Assembly: GCA_021613535.1 (NCBI GenBank)
Contig: CP075494.1
Location: 5,518,001-5,582,000 of the forward strand
Reading direction: 5' to 3'
Length of the DNA: 64,000 nt
Source: Adineta vaga
Taxonomy: Eukaryota; Rotifera
A program made the translations under genes and the position numbers. The notes under the pieces were generated by a model that did no database searches, had not been told where the DNA came from, and saw nothing but the letters and a program-made list of their open reading frames with translations. Positions 11,364 through 21,797 of this stretch are shown here, piece by piece (positions within the stretch are counted from its first letter, which is position 1; each line of letters begins with the position of its first letter).

Positions 11364-12365
11364 TTATGTCAATCGAAATGTTGCTGCAATCATCAAATGG
11401 TCCGAAGGATGAGTTTCATCTGGATATGCTTCACTCGTCGGTTGATCTGGCAATTCCAATACATTTTCAACTGTTAGATTGCCACTGTAAAATATATAAT
11501 CAAGTGTTCCACAATACTTTGGTGGTTTGATCATATTTGAGTAATTTGTATAGGCAGGTTCCTTACCATTCATTTCTCGATAAGCACTCTTCAATATTTG
11601 TTCGGTATTTAGTTGATATGTGATTTCATAGGAATTTGATTTAGGAAATTTGTAATAATTTGAAAAATCCTTTCGAGTTAAACTATGGTAACAAAGACCT
11701 TCTGGTTCGATATTAAAATCACCTGCGAGAATAAAATCTCTTCCATCTGCTAATTGAAACATTAGATCTTTAACAGCTGATGCATGAATTATCATTACAT
11801 CAGGTATTTTATATAGACACGGCATATGATACACCCCGATGCATAATGATTTACCATCAATAGTTACTCGTAGACAAATAAGTGTATTGCTTCTGCACAT
11901 AGCAGTTTCCCATGGATCGGACGATTGTTGTGTAAATTTGTCAATCATAGAATTATACCAAGACGATGTCCATGAGAATATACTCGACTGTGTTTCTCGA
12001 AATTTACTCATTGATCGTATATGATCTCCAATTTTAATCATAGACATATGATCGATTTCAATTGAGGCAGGAACAGCAATACCTACACCCATATAATTAT
12101 TATATATTTCACCGTATAGATCATAATAAAATGTGTAATTCAATTGATGAAAAAATTCTTGAAATTTCGAAATGATTGATTGAGATAATTCTTGTAAACA
12201 GATAATTGTATTTTCATGATTGTTAATCTCTTGTTCTAATTGTGATGTAATTAAATTCCATCGATAATCAGTTTTAAGAAATCGCCATTCCGATTTATGA
12301 TAATAATACGGTAGAGAAGCATAGATTGAAACTAAAATATTATATGAAACGATACGAATTGTCAT
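11364..12365 (-). CDS. Endonuclease/exonuclease/phosphatase family protein, tandem copy A
   Basis: 333 aa, intronless. The frame extends upstream to an ATG at 12446, but I chose the ATG at 12365 because the neighbouring paralogue starts with the matching motif (MSIRVVSYNVLV vs MTIRIVSYNILV). EEP-fold motifs: SYNIL at the first strand, IICLQELS (metal-binding Glu), LAGDFN (catalytic Asp/Asn) and HPSDHLMIAA (catalytic Asp/His) at the end. The closest animal families by layout are nocturnin/CCR4/ANGEL deadenylases, but a nuclease or phosphatase on another substrate is possible. There is no signal peptide, so it is likely intracellular. It is in tandem with the copy at 12724. Confidence 0.85.
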   Translation of the reverse strand: MTIRIVSYNILVSIYASLPYYYHKSEWRFLKTDYRWNLITSQLEQEINNHENTIICLQELSQSIISKFQEFFHQLNYTFYYDLYGEIYNNYMGVGIAVPASIEIDHMSMIKIGDHIRSMSKFRETQSSIFSWTSSWYNSMIDKFTQQSSDPWETAMCRSNTLICLRVTIDGKSLCIGVYHMPCLYKIPDVMIIHASAVKDLMFQLADGRDFILAGDFNIEPEGLCYHSLTRKDFSNYYKFPKSNSYEITYQLNTEQILKSAYREMNGKEPAYTNYSNMIKPPKYCGTLDYIFYSGNLTVENVLELPDQPTSEAYPDETHPSDHLMIAATFRLT

Positions 12366-12723
12366 TGCAAAATGATTGTGAGAAAAAATGAGTACATAAT
12401 ATAAAATAGAGTTTATGTTGCAATGTGCACAAAATGAGTCATACAATGATGACTCAACCTACAGTTCTTCTTCTATTCAAATGTTGATAAAAATATACTT
12501 TGTAATTTTCTAGTTGCAGAATGTTTGCTTTCTCTTTTATTCCCCATCTATCGATCTGTTAGACATTGAAGATATGGAATGTCTCATCAGTGTCAAACGT
12601 TCTATAATAAAAGCTATACTATTATAAAGTTCATCGATCGTAAAAATTTCAAAAAATCAAAAAATATATGATTGTATTTGGTAAGAATTTTAAGAAAATT
12701 TAATATAAATATTTCTAATGTTA
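12366..12723. other. Spacer between tandem EEP genes
   Basis: Contains the 5' flank of copy A, with two TGA(G/C)TCA sites, and the 3' flank of copy B. No gene seen. Confidence 0.5.
12435..12455. promoter_or_regulatory. Two AP-1-type TGA(G/C)TCA sites upstream of EEP copy A
   Basis: TGAGTCA at 12435-12441 and TGACTCA at 12449-12455, 14 nt apart and 70-90 nt upstream of the chosen start at 12365. TGASTCA is the classical AP-1/bZIP consensus. A single matching site sits upstream of the paralogue. Regulatory function is inference. Confidence 0.4.
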
Positions 12724-13722
12724 TTATTGAAAATGAAATGTTGCTGCAATCATCAAATGATCCGAAGGATGAGTTTCATCAGGGTACGATCTACCCGTAG
12801 GATGATCTGGTAATTTCAATACATTTACCACTTTCATTCGACCATGGAAAAATATGTAATCCATTGTTTCACAAAATACTGGAGATCCCGATGTATGAAC
12901 ATAGTTTGTGAAGGCAGGTTCTTTACCATTCATTTCTAGATATGCACTTTTCAAGACTTGCTTCGTATTTGGTCGATAAGAGATGTCATATGAATTCGAT
13001 TGTGGAAATCTACAATCGGTATAATCTTTTTGAGTTAACGCTGCATAACAGACACTTCGTGCTTTCATATTGAAATCACCTGTTAGAATAAAATCGCGTC
13101 CAGCTGCCAATTCAAACATGAGATCTTTCACGATGGATGAATGAATAATCATTACGTCAGGTATTTTATATAAACATGGCATATGATATGTTCCAATACA
13201 AAATGATTTATTTTTCATAGCTACTTGTAAACAAATGAGTATATTATCTCTTGATATGGCAGTGTCCCATGGGTCTATTGCCTCTCGTGAATCTTGACCA
13301 GCCTTGGATCCATAGAAAGATCTTATCCATGAGAATACATTCAAATGTGCTCCTCGACGTTTAACAATTGATCGTATATGATCTCCAATTCTAATCATGG
13401 ATATATCAGTGACTTTTAGTGATGCAGGAACTGCAATACCTACACCCATATGATCGTTATATGGTTGACCATAGAGACGATAATGTAAAGTATAATTGAA
13501 TAGATAAAGAAATTCTTGAAATTTCGATAGAAGAGTACGAGATAATTCTTGTAAACAGAGAATCGTATTTTCATGACTAGTGATCTCTTGTTCTAGTTGA
13601 GATCTAATTAGTTTCCATCGATAATCAGTTTTCAAGAATCGACGTTCACAACGATAATAATAATCTGGTTGATCAGCATAGATAGGTACTAAAACATTAT
13701 ACGATACAACACGAATAGACAT
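12724..13722 (-). CDS. Endonuclease/exonuclease/phosphatase family protein, tandem copy B
   Basis: 332 aa, intronless, closely similar along its whole length to the gene at 11364 (same N-terminus, KTDYRWxLIxSQLEQEI, LCLQELS, MGVGIAVPAS, FILTGDFNM, DETHPSDHLMIAATF). All catalytic EEP motifs are kept, so both copies look active. Differences are scattered, with variable stretches around the middle (INVFSWIRSFYG-like region) and near GSPVFCETMDY. Head-to-tail arrangement and similar upstream DNA point to tandem duplication. Substrate unknown; deadenylase-like activity is the leading guess from family layout. Confidence 0.85.
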   Translation of the reverse strand: MSIRVVSYNVLVPIYADQPDYYYRCERRFLKTDYRWKLIRSQLEQEITSHENTILCLQELSRTLLSKFQEFLYLFNYTLHYRLYGQPYNDHMGVGIAVPASLKVTDISMIRIGDHIRSIVKRRGAHLNVFSWIRSFYGSKAGQDSREAIDPWDTAISRDNILICLQVAMKNKSFCIGTYHMPCLYKIPDVMIIHSSIVKDLMFELAAGRDFILTGDFNMKARSVCYAALTQKDYTDCRFPQSNSYDISYRPNTKQVLKSAYLEMNGKEPAFTNYVHTSGSPVFCETMDYIFFHGRMKVVNVLKLPDHPTGRSYPDETHPSDHLMIAATFHFQ

Positions 13723-14084
13723 CGTATGATGCTTCTATGAAAAATATTGTTTCAAAAAAAAAAGCAAAATAAAAATTACAAATGTGCGATGCAAAAGAGA
13801 AACTGATTATATATGTAAAAAGAGAACAACGTGTGCACAACACAACGTTGTCACAAAGTGAGTCATGAAATGTTGAGAAACAAAATTATAAAGCTGCAAT
13901 ACATATATGTGATGATTCAAATATAACGGCAAGGAAATGGTGATATGTCATCGATTTTGTATAAAAAATAAATAAGAAAAACAATATATATCATATTTTT
14001 CAACTTTATCAAGCATTAATAAATCTTAATTATTTATATGTGATCACATAAATGAGAGATCTTATGAAAAAATAAATCTGCCAT
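13723..14084. other. Intergenic with one AP-1-type site
   Basis: 5' flank of EEP copy B. TGAGTCA at 13859-13865 lies about 137 nt upstream of the ATG in a context (CACAAAGTGAGTCAT) that resembles the flank of copy A. Nothing else recognisable. Confidence 0.5.
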
Positions 14085-15089
14085 TTAATGACATGTTATT
14101 TTTTGTAAGAAATTTTGTATTCTATTGAATAATCCTTGACGAAATACTTTTCCACCACTTAATGTATAAATATAAAATGGCATTCCATTTGTCACATAAG
14201 TCAAAAGAATAAATAAATTAAAAATAAAGTTATTTTTTGCTATTTGTACTGATGATCTTATTTCATATCGTGTCGCATTCGCATACAAATTTTGAATGGC
14301 TTGTGGAAGAGAGAATAACGTCAATAATATCACTTGAACTAATAACATAAACAGAAGATGTTGATCCGTTTTCTTCACTCTCCATGAATGTTGTTCATTC
14401 AAAGTGACTACTTGAGTGTTCGCATTCATTGTTACAAGTTCAAGTCGACGACGAGTCATTTGTCGTGTGTTTACAATAGTCAAAAAACCAAATATAAACA
14501 TGAGAATCGATGGAAGAAGAACACCTATTGATGTGAATTCAGAATCGATCAATAATCGACACCACGTTGTTCGTCCATAACATTTCAATGGTGAATCAAC
14601 AAGATTTGCTTCATAACAATAGAAGATTTGAGCATAGAGAAGAAAGCAAAGAAGTATGATGATGATCATGCCTCGTTGAGCATTTCGTAGTGTACTTAAT
14701 CGACGATGATTAGCATGAAGAGATGATGATAACCATCGATCACATGTTGCCAATGTGATAAACCATGAAGCAATGGTTCGTGAAGTGAATAAGATAAAGA
14801 TACGAATTTTACAAAGAGAATTGCTAGTATCGGTGAGATCAGCTGACCAACCAGCGAGTAATCTTACGGCAACACCAGAAATGAGAGTAATGATACTAGC
14901 AATAGAAGAAGCAAGAAATAATGTTGCACATGGATTTGAGCGAAGTGTTCGTTGTGATAAAGCAAGACAATTGAGAAGATTACCGATAGTACCGAATATG
15001 AAGATGATAATTGATAAATAACGATTGAGATTAAATGAAAGGTCATTTATTGTAAGAATTAGAGTTGAATTTATTGGAACAGACGACAT
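14085..15089 (-). CDS. Rhodopsin-like G-protein-coupled receptor
   Basis: 334 aa, intronless, from the ATG at 15089 (MSSVPINST). An ATG at 15176 would add 29 residues without signal-peptide character. Seven hydrophobic segments are visible. TM1 contains GTIGNLLN (class A GN motif). TM3 ends with TCDRW in place of DRY. TM6 is LLFMLLVQVILLTLFSLPQAIQ. TM7 NGMPFYIYTLSG stands in for NPxxY. An extracellular NST glycosylation site opens the protein. The architecture fits neuropeptide/FMRFamide-like receptors expanded in bdelloids; the ligand cannot be predicted. It should act at the plasma membrane through heterotrimeric G proteins. Confidence 0.88.
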   Translation of the reverse strand: MSSVPINSTLILTINDLSFNLNRYLSIIIFIFGTIGNLLNCLALSQRTLRSNPCATLFLASSIASIITLISGVAVRLLAGWSADLTDTSNSLCKIRIFILFTSRTIASWFITLATCDRWLSSSLHANHRRLSTLRNAQRGMIIIILLCFLLYAQIFYCYEANLVDSPLKCYGRTTWCRLLIDSEFTSIGVLLPSILMFIFGFLTIVNTRQMTRRRLELVTMNANTQVVTLNEQHSWRVKKTDQHLLFMLLVQVILLTLFSLPQAIQNLYANATRYEIRSSVQIAKNNFIFNLFILLTYVTNGMPFYIYTLSGGKVFRQGLFNRIQNFLQKITCH

Positions 15090-15824
15090 TTTTTTATGAC
15101 TGACAGACAAATAAATCAATGCTACGATCGTTCTGAACTTTTTTGAGTACCCTTGAATATATTTTTGCTTTGACAAAGTTTAGTTTAATAAAATAACAAC
15201 AAGAAAAGCCTTCTTGATATACTTATGCATGACTTCAACTGCATCATCTAGTCATAAAATCATAGAAGCATGTTTAATTAATGATTTATATTTGGAAAAA
15301 AAAATACTTGAGACGCCATAGTCAAGTATTTGTTTGATACTATTAGTTTATATTTTCTCTGTTTCCGTCAAGAGGTATTATTGAACGAAGTTCATCAATA
15401 TTATATTGATGAGAAGTGAAGTTGTTCTAGAATAGATGTTTATATCGCAATTGTAATGATGAAACGCATATTTAAACAGATAATATATTGTATACACACC
15501 TTGCTTTGTCTCTTCTGATATCATGCAAATAAAGTCGGTTAAAATGTATACGTAAGGATAACAATACAAATATTTATAAGTTGCTTTATCCTTCAGTTAT
15601 GGCTGACAAATATGAAAGAGTATCTTAAAATATACAAATAATAAAGTGGAAGGATTTCATTTTTACGATCCATAAACAAAATTTACTCAGTTATTTATCG
15701 CTTTTTCAAAATGGACTTTTTACTTTTTTTCAAATCAAAATTCAGATGAGATAATACTGATAAAAAAGCAAATGTCATGAATGACATTAAGAAAAACAAA
15801 AGATAAGAAGATCTATTTAACATC
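15090..15824. other. Intergenic, divergent promoters likely
   Basis: Region between the divergent GPCR and DOPA-dioxygenase-like genes. A 63-codon minus-strand frame at 15378-15569 has no supporting features. No repeat or RNA gene recognised. Confidence 0.5.
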
Positions 15825-16574
15825 ATGCATTTCTCCAGCAATTCTCACATTTATCAATCTTTTCACAACATGCTTCGTTGTCTTGCATTGATACTCATTG
15901 TTCTTTCTGTGGTACATTGCCACAGTTCTCTTCGAAATGAATATATTCGTTCGAGAATACAGACATCAATGAAAAAATCTACCAAAGATTTAGTTCAAAC
16001 TCGTCATGCCTTACCAATCAAAGCTGGTGAAAATTCTCATGCCAAGGATGCTGAATTATTCTTTCCGCCATTACCCGGTCAATCGAATAATGATTTTCAT
16101 CCACAATTACGTCGTTTACCTACATCAAATGAAACACTCTATTACTATTCATGGCATATACATACATATTTCTTTCATGAAAACGTCAATGTTACCACAC
16201 GTGCTTTGGCTATACGTCAAGAATTTATGAACTATTTCAATATTGAAAAATGTTTAGGTAACTGTTTCATGGGAGGTATCTTTGATAATTGTACACGTAT
16301 GTGTGTATGGGATCCAGTCATGGGTGTTGATGGACCACATCCCTATGGACAATGGGGTGTTTATTTACCAAATGAATTATTAATGGATACACTTTCATGG
16401 ATGTCAGCAAATCATGGTGAATTTGAAGTTTTATTTCATCCAAATACAGGTGAAATGGTTGGAGATCATGATAGTGCACGACGAGCTATGTGGATTAAAC
16501 AAACTGTTCCATTGGATTTAGATTTCTTGAGATGGTTACAATGTAAATGGTTCGGATGCAGTGAAGGTTTTTAA
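15825..16574 (+). CDS. Secreted DOPA 4,5-dioxygenase-like protein
   Basis: 249 aa, intronless. A signal peptide (MLRCLALILIVLSVVHC) starts at Met16 or is reached from Met1. The core matches the Dopa_45_diox family: YSWHIHTYFF (metal-site His strand), ALAIRQEFMNYF, the GPHPYGQWGVY block, and LFHPNTGEMVGDHDSARRAMW near the end. The family performs extradiol ring opening of catechols such as DOPA and is best known from fungi and bacteria. Extra Cys residues (CLGNCF, NCTRMC, CKWFGC) suggest disulphides and extracellular action. An AATAAA signal follows near 16603. Secretion and family distribution make horizontal acquisition plausible, which is inference. Confidence 0.8.
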   Translation: MHFSSNSHIYQSFHNMLRCLALILIVLSVVHCHSSLRNEYIRSRIQTSMKKSTKDLVQTRHALPIKAGENSHAKDAELFFPPLPGQSNNDFHPQLRRLPTSNETLYYYSWHIHTYFFHENVNVTTRALAIRQEFMNYFNIEKCLGNCFMGGIFDNCTRMCVWDPVMGVDGPHPYGQWGVYLPNELLMDTLSWMSANHGEFEVLFHPNTGEMVGDHDSARRAMWIKQTVPLDLDFLRWLQCKWFGCSEGF

Positions 16575-17472
16575 ACATTTCATATATTCAAACTTTGCTC
16601 TTAATAAAAACTTATTGTGTATAATACAATATCACTTTTTGAAAAGTTTTTGAAAGAGAAGCCTATATAATCATATGAATATACAATGTAAGATCTCATT
16701 GAAACGAAAGCAAACTCTTCAAGTATCATTCATGTCATTTTACTTAATACATGATCTAAAACAGCACTTATTGTGTCAGTAACCGTTGTAATATTCAATA
16801 GAAAGACTTTCTTTGAAAATTAGAAACTAGTATTACTATATTGCATATTTTATCATATGTAACACAACTCAAAACAAAAGTAACGGGCGAAAATGTGTTT
16901 CTTTTGTTTTTGTCTTTTGTTCGAATCAGCATCCTATTTACACAGTAGACATGTAAGTATTTGATTACGCGACGGCATGAGAGAAAAAACCCACTGAATC
17001 ACGTTATAAGTAAGTTGCAGTAGATAATTGCATACGACGATTTATTGCAGGTATATAACAAAAACACATCGAAACTGACAGTTTTACTGAAAGGATTTTA
17101 TTTTTATTGATCGGGTTATCCTAGTCAAGTATTGTTACTGCTCACATTTCAGTAGACAACAAAGAGAAAGGAACCGAATACACGATATTGTTTGACATAG
17201 GGATTCGATTTACGTGTTGGGTAAGTTTTCACTTGTCGAATAAGTGGAATAAATCATTATCATTATTCAATATTTTTCCGACAATATTCTTTCTGTCTGT
17301 CTGTCTATCATTGCTATATTCGATGATTCATGTAACGACAAACGCGCCATTAGGATTTATATTCTTATCTTGTACACATAGCATAGATGACACATGTGAT
17401 ATTTCCTTTTCTTTCTCCTTTTATATGCAAAGCGCACTGCTGTACAATCATTGTGTTGATTCTGTTTACAGG
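16575..17472. other. Intergenic, no gene seen
   Basis: About 900 bases. Contains the polyadenylation signal of the upstream gene and a short TCTG repeat near 17290. A frame opening at 17188 runs into the E2-like first exon but has no motif of its own. The stretch ends in a TTTACAG acceptor (17470-17471) directly before the E2-like ATG. Confidence 0.5.
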
Positions 17473-19597
17473 ATGAGTTCAACTTTCAAACCACGAAATG
17501 TGAAAGCAGCTGCTACCAAACGAATTATGAAGTATGTATAATTAAAAATAAAAGACCAAGAATCTGTTCACTATTGTTCAATTCTAGAGATTTGAGAGAT
17601 TTGGAAAAAGTTCCAATACCTGGTCTTGGTGTGATTTGTCCAGATGAATCTGATCCGTTTCTGTTACATTGTAATGTATGTCAATCTTTGAAATGATCTC
17701 TAAATCTTCTACAGATACTTTGTTTTCTTTTCATCAGGTATTAATTAATGATGGACCATATGAAGGTATTATGATTCATTTAATTCTTCATATTCCTGAA
17801 GATTATCCATTGACTGGTCCAGCTGGAAATATTGCGCCAGGTTTACAATTTGATTCTCGTTATCATGAACATATTCATGAAGATCACAGGTACGATCAAT
17901 TCTTTCCTCACAGTTATTTTGTATTATTGATATCTATTTGTTTAGAAATGGTCATTCTTTATGTAATGACTTATTAACCAATTTTGCCGGATATTTTCGA
18001 TCAATCGATGATGGTTCTCGAAAACAAGCGAGTGGTTGGAGGTATATAGAAACTTTCGCGTTGTAATTCATACATTTGAATCGATATTATTAGTCCTGGA
18101 TATACTCTCTCAACTGTTCTTCTTCAACTTGTGACATTTTTTGCTGAACCAGATTTACCTCACGATTCTATTCCATCACGTGAAAGTATCATTAAATTAC
18201 AGAATATAGTGAAAGCTTATAGATGTGAAGTATGTGGTCATTCATATGATCAACCAAATCCTGCTATTGTTGATTATATTTCCACTGCTGTGGAAACCAA
18301 TCCAGATGAAGAACATATGAAAAAGACAAAGAAAGAAGAAGAAAATTTGAAATTTCAACGAGAAATAACGGAAAAACTAACATGTGGTGTTACTAAACAA
18401 AATATATTCGACGATAAAATTTGTTTAGGTTATCCATTGTTAATCAAACGTGATCGATATGGTCGTTTATGGTCAGATATTGTTCTGGAATTAATATCAT
18501 ATGATGCTTATGTTTCCGAAATACAGAAATCTGGTGGAGATAAATTAGATTTCTATGAACATTCAAGATTTCGTTCTGTAACAGGCAAAGATTATAATCA
18601 TTGGTTACCAATCTATATCAGTTTGGAACATTTTCAACAAAGTCGAACTCTAATAGAAAATAGTCTTAGCATAATTCAAAATGGAACAGCTTTAGGTAGT
18701 CAAAAATATGATTTTCAACCGATCATGGCATTAAATGTTTTGACATCATTAATAAATAAATCAAGTGTACAATTATTCAATGGCGAAATGTTTCAATCTA
18801 AACATGCTATTGAAGCTTTTTGTCATTTTTTACGTTTATTAATGCATTTTATTGATCTCTATCCTGAATTGAGTAAGTTGATTTCATCAGAAAGTAAAAA
18901 CAATTTTTTCGAGACAATCAATTTTTATTTAGGTCAACGAATTGATACTCGAATTGAAAATTTTATAAAAAATCTATCCAATCGAAATAAAAAAGTTATA
19001 CCTGATATTGGTGAATTTTTAATTCAAGTTGCTCTATCAAAAAAGTATCAATTCGAACAAATCAAACAGTACATTTATGAAGAATATTTTGCTCGACAAA
19101 TCTATTGGATACAAAAAGATGGTCATATTCCGAATCTATACGAAATTCAAAGCAAAGATTTATTAACTATTTTTCAAGCTGCTAAAGTATCCAATCATTT
19201 ACTAGTCTTCAATTTAGAAATGGCACAAACATTTATTTTTTCTGGTGTTAAAAAGTTCGTCTAATTTTCATTCTATTACTAACGTAAGCTCTAATTTCAT
19301 TATTGTGTGTGTTTTTTTAGACATTTAGATCGATGCTATGGATATCCACCGAACAGTGTCGTCGAAAATTTTCAACAACGATTAAAAGCAATTAAAGCGT
19401 TATATAAATACAGTGAATTTGTTAAAGCTATCAAAATGGATGATAAAATTCAATCACCAGAAGATTTAATTGCGTTAATTCTACGTTCAGTTGAAATATC
19501 AAATAAACAAGGATATACAAATATATTAACAACAGCTGACTTAGCAAATCTAAAATTGAACGAACCAACACAAAATAATCAACAACGACGACGATAA
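17473..19597 (+). CDS. Large ubiquitin-conjugating enzyme E2-like protein, 6 exons
   Basis: Exons 17473-17531, 17588-17675, 17738-17889, 17946-18041, 18094-19254 and 19321-19597 join in frame to 610 aa; introns are 52-66 nt. The first 160 residues read as a UBC fold: KRIMKDLRDLEK helix, GPYEGIMIHLILHIPEDYPLTGP (beta-meander and Pro-rich turn), then HSLCNDLL, whose Cys is the candidate catalytic residue, and GWSPGYTLSTVLLQL. It continues with a CxxC pair (CEVCGHSYDQPNP) and a 400-residue helical tail of unknown function. Family members with this layout occur in protists and fungi as well. If active it would pass ubiquitin to targets. The ATG sits directly after an AG acceptor, so the mRNA is probably cis- or trans-spliced there. 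Confidence 0.8.
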
Positions 19598-20103
19598 TAT
19601 CAATATCCAAATAATCGACGATGATTGATTAGATTGGATTCGTCGCGAGATTTACTTCCATATTGTAGTATTTAGTGAAAATTATTGAAATAAAACGTGT
19701 TTTTCTCTGTAAATTGATAAGAATATTGATTCATTATATGATCAAACACATCTGTTCATAGTAATGCCTTTTCAAACTATATCGTATTGATTTATAACAA
19801 AGAAATATGATAACGATAAACAATTATGGTAAATGATTAGATAAAATATATAATGAAATCTGTTAATAAATTAATACACGTAAAAAACATCGACAAATGA
19901 ACGTCTTTGTTTCATAAAAGAAACTAGATTGTTACGAGTAAGATGGAATATCTTCCTTTCAATGTATAATTTAGATCCGAAATAAAATGCTTGGACTATC
20001 TGCAAATCCCAATTCAATATATATACCAACAGTTCAAAGTAAATCATCTTCAATGAATCCATTGAATCGAACTTCTGCTTCTTTTTTCTTTCTAGCGGGA
20101 TGT
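19598..20103. other. Intergenic, possibly ending in a splice acceptor
   Basis: AATAAA signals of the E2-like gene near 19690, then AT-rich DNA. TTTCTTTCTAG at 20085-20095 is a good acceptor just before the next gene's likely ATG. The in-frame extension up to an ATG at 19987 is low-complexity and not convincing as protein. Confidence 0.45.
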
Positions 20104-20853
20104 ATGAAAGCTGAATTTGATTCAACATATCCTGTACATTTACATGGTATCATTAGTCAAGAAGAATTTCAAGGATCAATTAATAAAATCAATCGTACAA
20201 TTTCATCAAATGTTTTAGTCTTTATTGTTGGAATTATTTTTGGTTTGTGTGTTCTTGGTGGCATGGTTTGTTTCATTACTGGTGGAATAAGTGGAGCGAA
20301 TGCTAGTGAATTTGGATTTCCTGTCTTATTTGGTGTTGGTATTGGTTTGACTTCTTTAGGATCATTAACATTTGGTATTGGATGTTGTATTATACAATCA
20401 CAACGTTCAGCACGTATGCGACAAGCTATTAGTGAAGAATCAATGAAATATTCATCAAGATCACCATCACCGTGTAGCTGGAGATTAAATATTTCAAGAG
20501 GATTAGTTGGGGCTGTTTATGGATACAACCATCATGCTCAAATGATCTATCACGTATATATAAATATCTTATCTCAATCATTGTGATGATCCTTCTTTTA
20601 GATTGTTATTGATATTGGTCGTGCTAATACAATTGAGAATGAAACTGCAATGTATTATTCAAATTCAATGGTTACGAATACACCGATGGTATTTCTTGGT
20701 CAACAAGCGAATTATACAGTGACAGTACCACAACCACCGCCTCCACCTTATACTAGCCCAATAGCAGAAACATGTCGACAATGCGGTGTTGTTCGTCAAG
20801 ATCCTACAGCAAATTTTTGTCCATCATGTGGGCAATTATTTAAAAAATATTGA
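20104..20853 (+). CDS. Golgin-A7/ERF4-like domain membrane protein with C-terminal zinc ribbon
   Basis: Exons 20104-20553 and 20602-20853 join in frame to 233 aa (48-nt intron). The N-terminal part, MKAEFDSTYPVHLHGIISQE... with EFQGSINKINRTI, resembles the ERF4/golgin-A7 domain, which partners palmitoyltransferases in other eukaryotes. Two strong membrane segments follow (LVFIVGIIFGLCVLGGMVCF and FPVLFGVGIGLTSLGSL). The second exon has a Pro-rich stretch (PQPPPPPY) and a CRQCG...CPSCG zinc ribbon. I preferred the ATG at 20104 because a pyrimidine-AG acceptor ends 8 nt before it; starting at 19987 would add 39 doubtful residues. The membrane layout is clear, the ERF4 assignment moderate. Confidence 0.6.
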
Positions 20854-21424
20854 GATAAGATTTGCTTGAAACGAATAATTAATAAATAAATCGATTCTTT
20901 CATTAATAATCAATTCATATCTAAGTAAAAGAAGAATCTTGAAGAGACTACTTAACTGGTATTCTTGTCAAAAGTATATAGAAGATGTGTTTTTTGTTCT
21001 GTTAAAGTTCACATTGTATCAAATATACGAAATAAATATGACGCAAAACTGATTCTATCGATGAATCGTACTGCGTAAATATCCTATTTTTAACTTAAAT
21101 TATGATAAAAAGAAAATTAATTATCGTATGTTGCTCAAAATAGTTTTTTATGTAAATCATTCTCATTCTGTACTTGTTAGACTACCGACGTAAATTATTT
21201 TCTGTCACTCGAAAGAACCATCACTAATGTTACTTTGATCAATTCAGTTGATAAATACTACGTCAATTTTTTTCCTCTTTAATTACCGATACATGTATAT
21301 ATATATATATATATACCCACGATATTAGATTCAATATCAAAATATAAACATAACTTATACAGGTATGTCAGACTCAACACAATTCAGTAGAAAACTGATT
21401 ATTTTTTTAGACTATTTTGTTACA
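20854..21424. other. Intergenic with TA microsatellite
   Basis: AT-rich spacer holding a TA repeat at 21296-21315 and an ATTTTTTTAG acceptor at 21401-21410, which lies 14 nt before the next ATG. Confidence 0.5.
21296..21315. repeat. (TA)n microsatellite
   Basis: Ten TA units upstream of the small myristoylated-protein gene. Confidence 0.9.
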
Positions 21425-21797
21425 ATGGGTGCCGAAACATCGAAGATAAGACGAATGAGTATTGTTCAACATATTCCGAAAAGGAATAAACGACATTCAT
21501 TCGTATTTAAATCACATGGTTAGTTTTCTTTGTTGTTATTTTTCTCGAAACAAAATGTTTGGATTTTTAGAAAAAAAAGACAAAGATAAAGATTTCGATA
21601 TGAGTGAAAGAGGTAAGCATAGAATATGTTAATATATCCACAAGTAATTGCTTCGTTTTTTTAGAATTACTGGAAATAAAAGACGTAAGACATTACCAAT
21701 GAAATCTTTTGATTGATTATGTTTGTTTGTCTGTATTTAGGCTGCACGTCGTGCATCAAATTCGTTTTTTTATCCTCCGTTTTGTATTGTTCGATAA
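21425..21797 (+). CDS. Predicted N-myristoylated 70-aa basic protein, 4 exons
   Basis: Exons 21425-21518, 21571-21612, 21665-21684 and 21741-21797 join in frame to 70 aa. All three introns (52, 52 and 56 nt) have GT..AG ends with good donors (GTTAGT, GTAAGC, GTAAGA) and pyrimidine-rich acceptors. The protein begins MGAETSK, a consensus N-myristoylation signal (Gly2, Ser6). A strongly basic stretch follows (KRNKRH...KKDKDKD). Two RRxS motifs (RRMS at 9-12, RRAS near 56-59) are consensus PKA-type sites. It ends SFFYPPFCIVR. Exons of 20-94 nt make it easy to miss. I know no family for it. A myristoyl plus basic patch suggests reversible membrane attachment that phosphorylation could modulate. 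Function unknown. Confidence 0.6.
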
